The notes under the pieces are model-generated. The model ran no database searches. It was not told the DNA's origin and saw only the letters and a list, made by a program, of their open reading frames with translations. From assembly GCA_964444885.1 (NCBI GenBank), contig CAYUIZ010000012.1:1-42438 (forward strand): 42,438 nt of DNA, given 5' to 3'. A program made the position numbers and the translations under genes. Of this stretch, positions 41,149 through 42,438 are shown in pieces. Numbering within the stretch: the stretch's first letter is position 1; each line of letters opens with the position of its first letter. Origin of the DNA: CAYRGQ01 sp964444885 (GTDB lineage: Bacteria > Bacteroidota > Bacteroidia > Sphingobacteriales > Sphingobacteriaceae).

Positions 41149-41256
41149 AGTCCACACACGCGATCGGCACTCGCGAAACACCAATAAAAAGGTTAGCGTG
41201 CAGCTCCTCGCTCAGCGGTGTTCGCAAGGCTCACCGCAACAGAGAACAGCCAGTAC

Positions 41257-41294
41257 AAAAAGAGAAGGCAGTTGGCGGGCGCCATACTGCCTTC
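41257..41294 (-). terminator. Rho-independent terminator for the OmpA-type gene
   Basis: A 9-bp perfect stem (GAAGGCAGT at 41264-41272 with ACTGCCTTC at 41286-41294) is extended inside by TGGC/GCCA around a GGGC loop, with one bulged T. Read on the minus strand it is followed by TCTTTTTG. It lies 42 bp after the stop of the minus-strand gene. The rest of the 188-bp gap from 41149 to 41336 shows no gene. Confidence 0.85.
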
Positions 41295-41336
41295 ATTCAA
41301 CCAACCTAACCTGTCATTGGCATTGCGTTCAAACGC

Positions 41337-42438
41337 TTAATTTTCTATCACGAAAAACTCGACCCGACGATTCCATTGATGTTCTTCTTCTGTACATTCG
41401 ACGCCCTTGTCACATTGATTGGCCAGCTTGGTAAAGCCGTAACCCTTCGCAACCAATCGGTCGGAAGCAATGCCTTTGCTAACCAGGTAAGCGACCGCAG
41501 ATTCGGCGCGCCGTTGTGACAACCCCATGTTGTAATTGTGCGTGCCGCGCGAATCAGTATGGGCGCTCAGCTCGATCCGCAGACTGGGGTCACTGTCTAA
41601 AAATGCCGCAATCTTATCCAGCTCGATCGCGGCATCCGGGCGAATTGCCGCATCGTCGAAATCAAAGTAAATATTCCGCAGTACCACCACTTCAGCTACC
41701 TCAACCGGTTGCAGAAAGATATCCTTGACCAGGGTCATGGTGCTGTCCAAACCTTTGGTGGTGAAACGGAGCGGTTCTATTTGGCGGAAACCCGTTTGTT
41801 CTGCACGCAGCAGGTAGTCAGTTTCCTCCGAAAGATTAAACGTAAACTTCCCGTCCCGTGCGGCATTTAAAACGACCGAATCGGCGTCAGCGTCCTGGGG
41901 GATCAGCGTAACCAATGCTCCGGACACCGGCAACTTGGTTTTGGCGTTATATACGCCGCCGCCGAGGTCAAGCTGGATGATCTTATCGAGGTTAAACCAG
42001 TAGATGTCGTCTGCGCCCTCCCCGCCATTGCGGTTAGAGGCGACGTACCCTTCCCCTCCCGTGGTAAACCGTATCGAAAAATCGTCATGTGGGGAATTGA
42101 AGGGAAAGCCTAAGTTCACCGCTGAAAAGTGGTTTTCATGGCTTTCGAGCCGAAAAACATCGAGCCCGCCCATGCCTAGATGTCCGTTAGAAGAAAAATA
42201 GAAATCCCCGCTTTCACTCATGCTCGGAAAGCGCTCGTCTCCTGACGTATTGACGGCATTGCCCATATTGATTACTTCGCCCCAGGCTCCATCCCCCTGT
42301 CGTACCACGTAGTAGATATCTGTACCGCCCTGCCCACCGGGCATATCGGAAGTAAAATACAGGGTATCGCCGCTCGAGGTCAGGAAGGGATCGCCGACCG
42401 ACCATTTGGTAATGTTGTTGTAGCGGAAAGGCGTGGCG
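41337..42438 (-). CDS. OmpA family protein with PD40 repeats and carboxypeptidase-regulatory-like domain (PorE-like), 5' end outside window
   Basis: Only the C-terminal 366 residues are in the window; the frame is open to the right edge, so the gene continues. From the N-terminal side come PD40 propeller repeats (FTSDMPGGQGGTDIYYV at the edge, FYFSSNGHLGMGGLDVF, GYVASNRNGGEGADDIYWF), then a carboxypeptidase-regulatory-like beta domain (GGGVYNAKTKLPVSGALVTL) and a C-terminal OmpA peptidoglycan-binding domain (NIYFDFDDAAIRPDA, then AHTDSRGTHNYN with LSQRRAESAVAYL). It should sit in the outer membrane or periplasm and bind peptidoglycan. The order matches PorE of the type IX secretion system and many similar gliding-type proteins; whether it is PorE itself cannot be decided without the N-terminus, where a TPR domain would be expected. 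A terminator follows. Confidence 0.9.
   Translation of the reverse strand, partial: ATPFRYNNITKWSVGDPFLTSSGDTLYFTSDMPGGQGGTDIYYVVRQGDGAWGEVINMGNAVNTSGDERFPSMSESGDFYFSSNGHLGMGGLDVFRLESHENHFSAVNLGFPFNSPHDDFSIRFTTGGEGYVASNRNGGEGADDIYWFNLDKIIQLDLGGGVYNAKTKLPVSGALVTLIPQDADADSVVLNAARDGKFTFNLSEETDYLLRAEQTGFRQIEPLRFTTKGLDSTMTLVKDIFLQPVEVAEVVVLRNIYFDFDDAAIRPDAAIELDKIAAFLDSDPSLRIELSAHTDSRGTHNYNMGLSQRRAESAVAYLVSKGIASDRLVAKGYGFTKLANQCDKGVECTEEEHQWNRRVEFFVIEN

Noticed and set aside
1..42438. CRISPR array, insertion sequence, prophage or toxin-antitoxin pair
   Set aside because: No regularly spaced repeats, transposase or integrase motifs, phage structural genes or small antitoxin-toxin pairs were recognised on either strand.

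Overview
The window looks like a chromosomal segment of a Bacteroidota bacterium, most likely a relatively GC-rich member of the Sphingobacteriaceae (Parapedobacter-like; the genus is a guess). The reasons are Bacteroidota-type promoters (TAnnTTTG -7 boxes, sometimes with TTG/TTTG about 20 nt upstream), little Shine-Dalgarno signal, and Bacteroidota-typical families: DUF4296 lipoprotein, DUF3467, TIGR02757/DUF2400, THUMP-like methyltransferase, GNAT-nitrilase fusion, and a PD40/OmpA protein of PorE-like architecture. I saw no insertion sequence, prophage, CRISPR array or rRNA. Coding density is high and no gene-free stretch exceeds about 215 bp.

Layout. 1-9.1 kb: tRNA-Ser(GGA) on the minus strand, a YjbQ-family protein, two large exported Tricorn-like S41 proteases on opposite strands flanking an MscS channel, and a Tat-exported, probably lipid-anchored Mn-type superoxide dismutase. 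9.1-15.9 kb: an NlpC/P60 lipoprotein, mtaB, a DUF3267 membrane protein, the thyA-folA pair, a TPR protein, a small coiled-coil protein and a TIGR02757 protein. 15.9-22.9 kb, mostly minus strand: GNAT-nitrilase fusion, a 49-aa membrane protein, DUF3467, an M42 aminopeptidase, a small membrane protein, mutS2 and a DUF4296 lipoprotein. 23.0-30.6 kb, plus strand: PLP-binding protein (YggS), GNAT acetyltransferase, DUF3298-type lipoprotein, aspartate kinase, THUMP-like methyltransferase, luciferase-like oxidoreductase, nhaA and an ICMT-type methyltransferase. 30.7-33.3 kb: a pirin, an HxlR regulator and a divergent second luciferase-like oxidoreductase, which together look like a redox/electrophile-response patch.

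The most interesting region is 33.3-41.15 kb, a compact DNA-repair island. A minus-strand pair (radical SAM protein of the putative DNA modification/repair type plus its DUF4130 partner) is divergent from a tightly packed plus-strand cassette: metallo-beta-lactamase-fold exonuclease, ATP-dependent DNA ligase, Lhr-type DEXH helicase and the metallophosphoesterase endonuclease PdeM/MPE. Cassette gaps are 11 bp, 6 bp and a 4-bp ATGA overlap. Each half is a known family set. Their head-to-head arrangement around an 81-bp intergenic region suggests one damage-processing programme in which the radical SAM step could repair or modify a lesion while the cassette cleaves, unwinds and seals. The window ends inside an outer-membrane OmpA-type gene.

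Regulation visible in the sequence includes several TAnnTTTG boxes that sit 4-8 nt from the start codon (mtaB, the DUF3267 gene, nhaA), suggesting leaderless transcripts. A perfect 18-bp palindrome covers the nhaA -7 box and start codon. A TACT-N6-AGTA dyad lies in front of the luciferase-like gene opposite HxlR.
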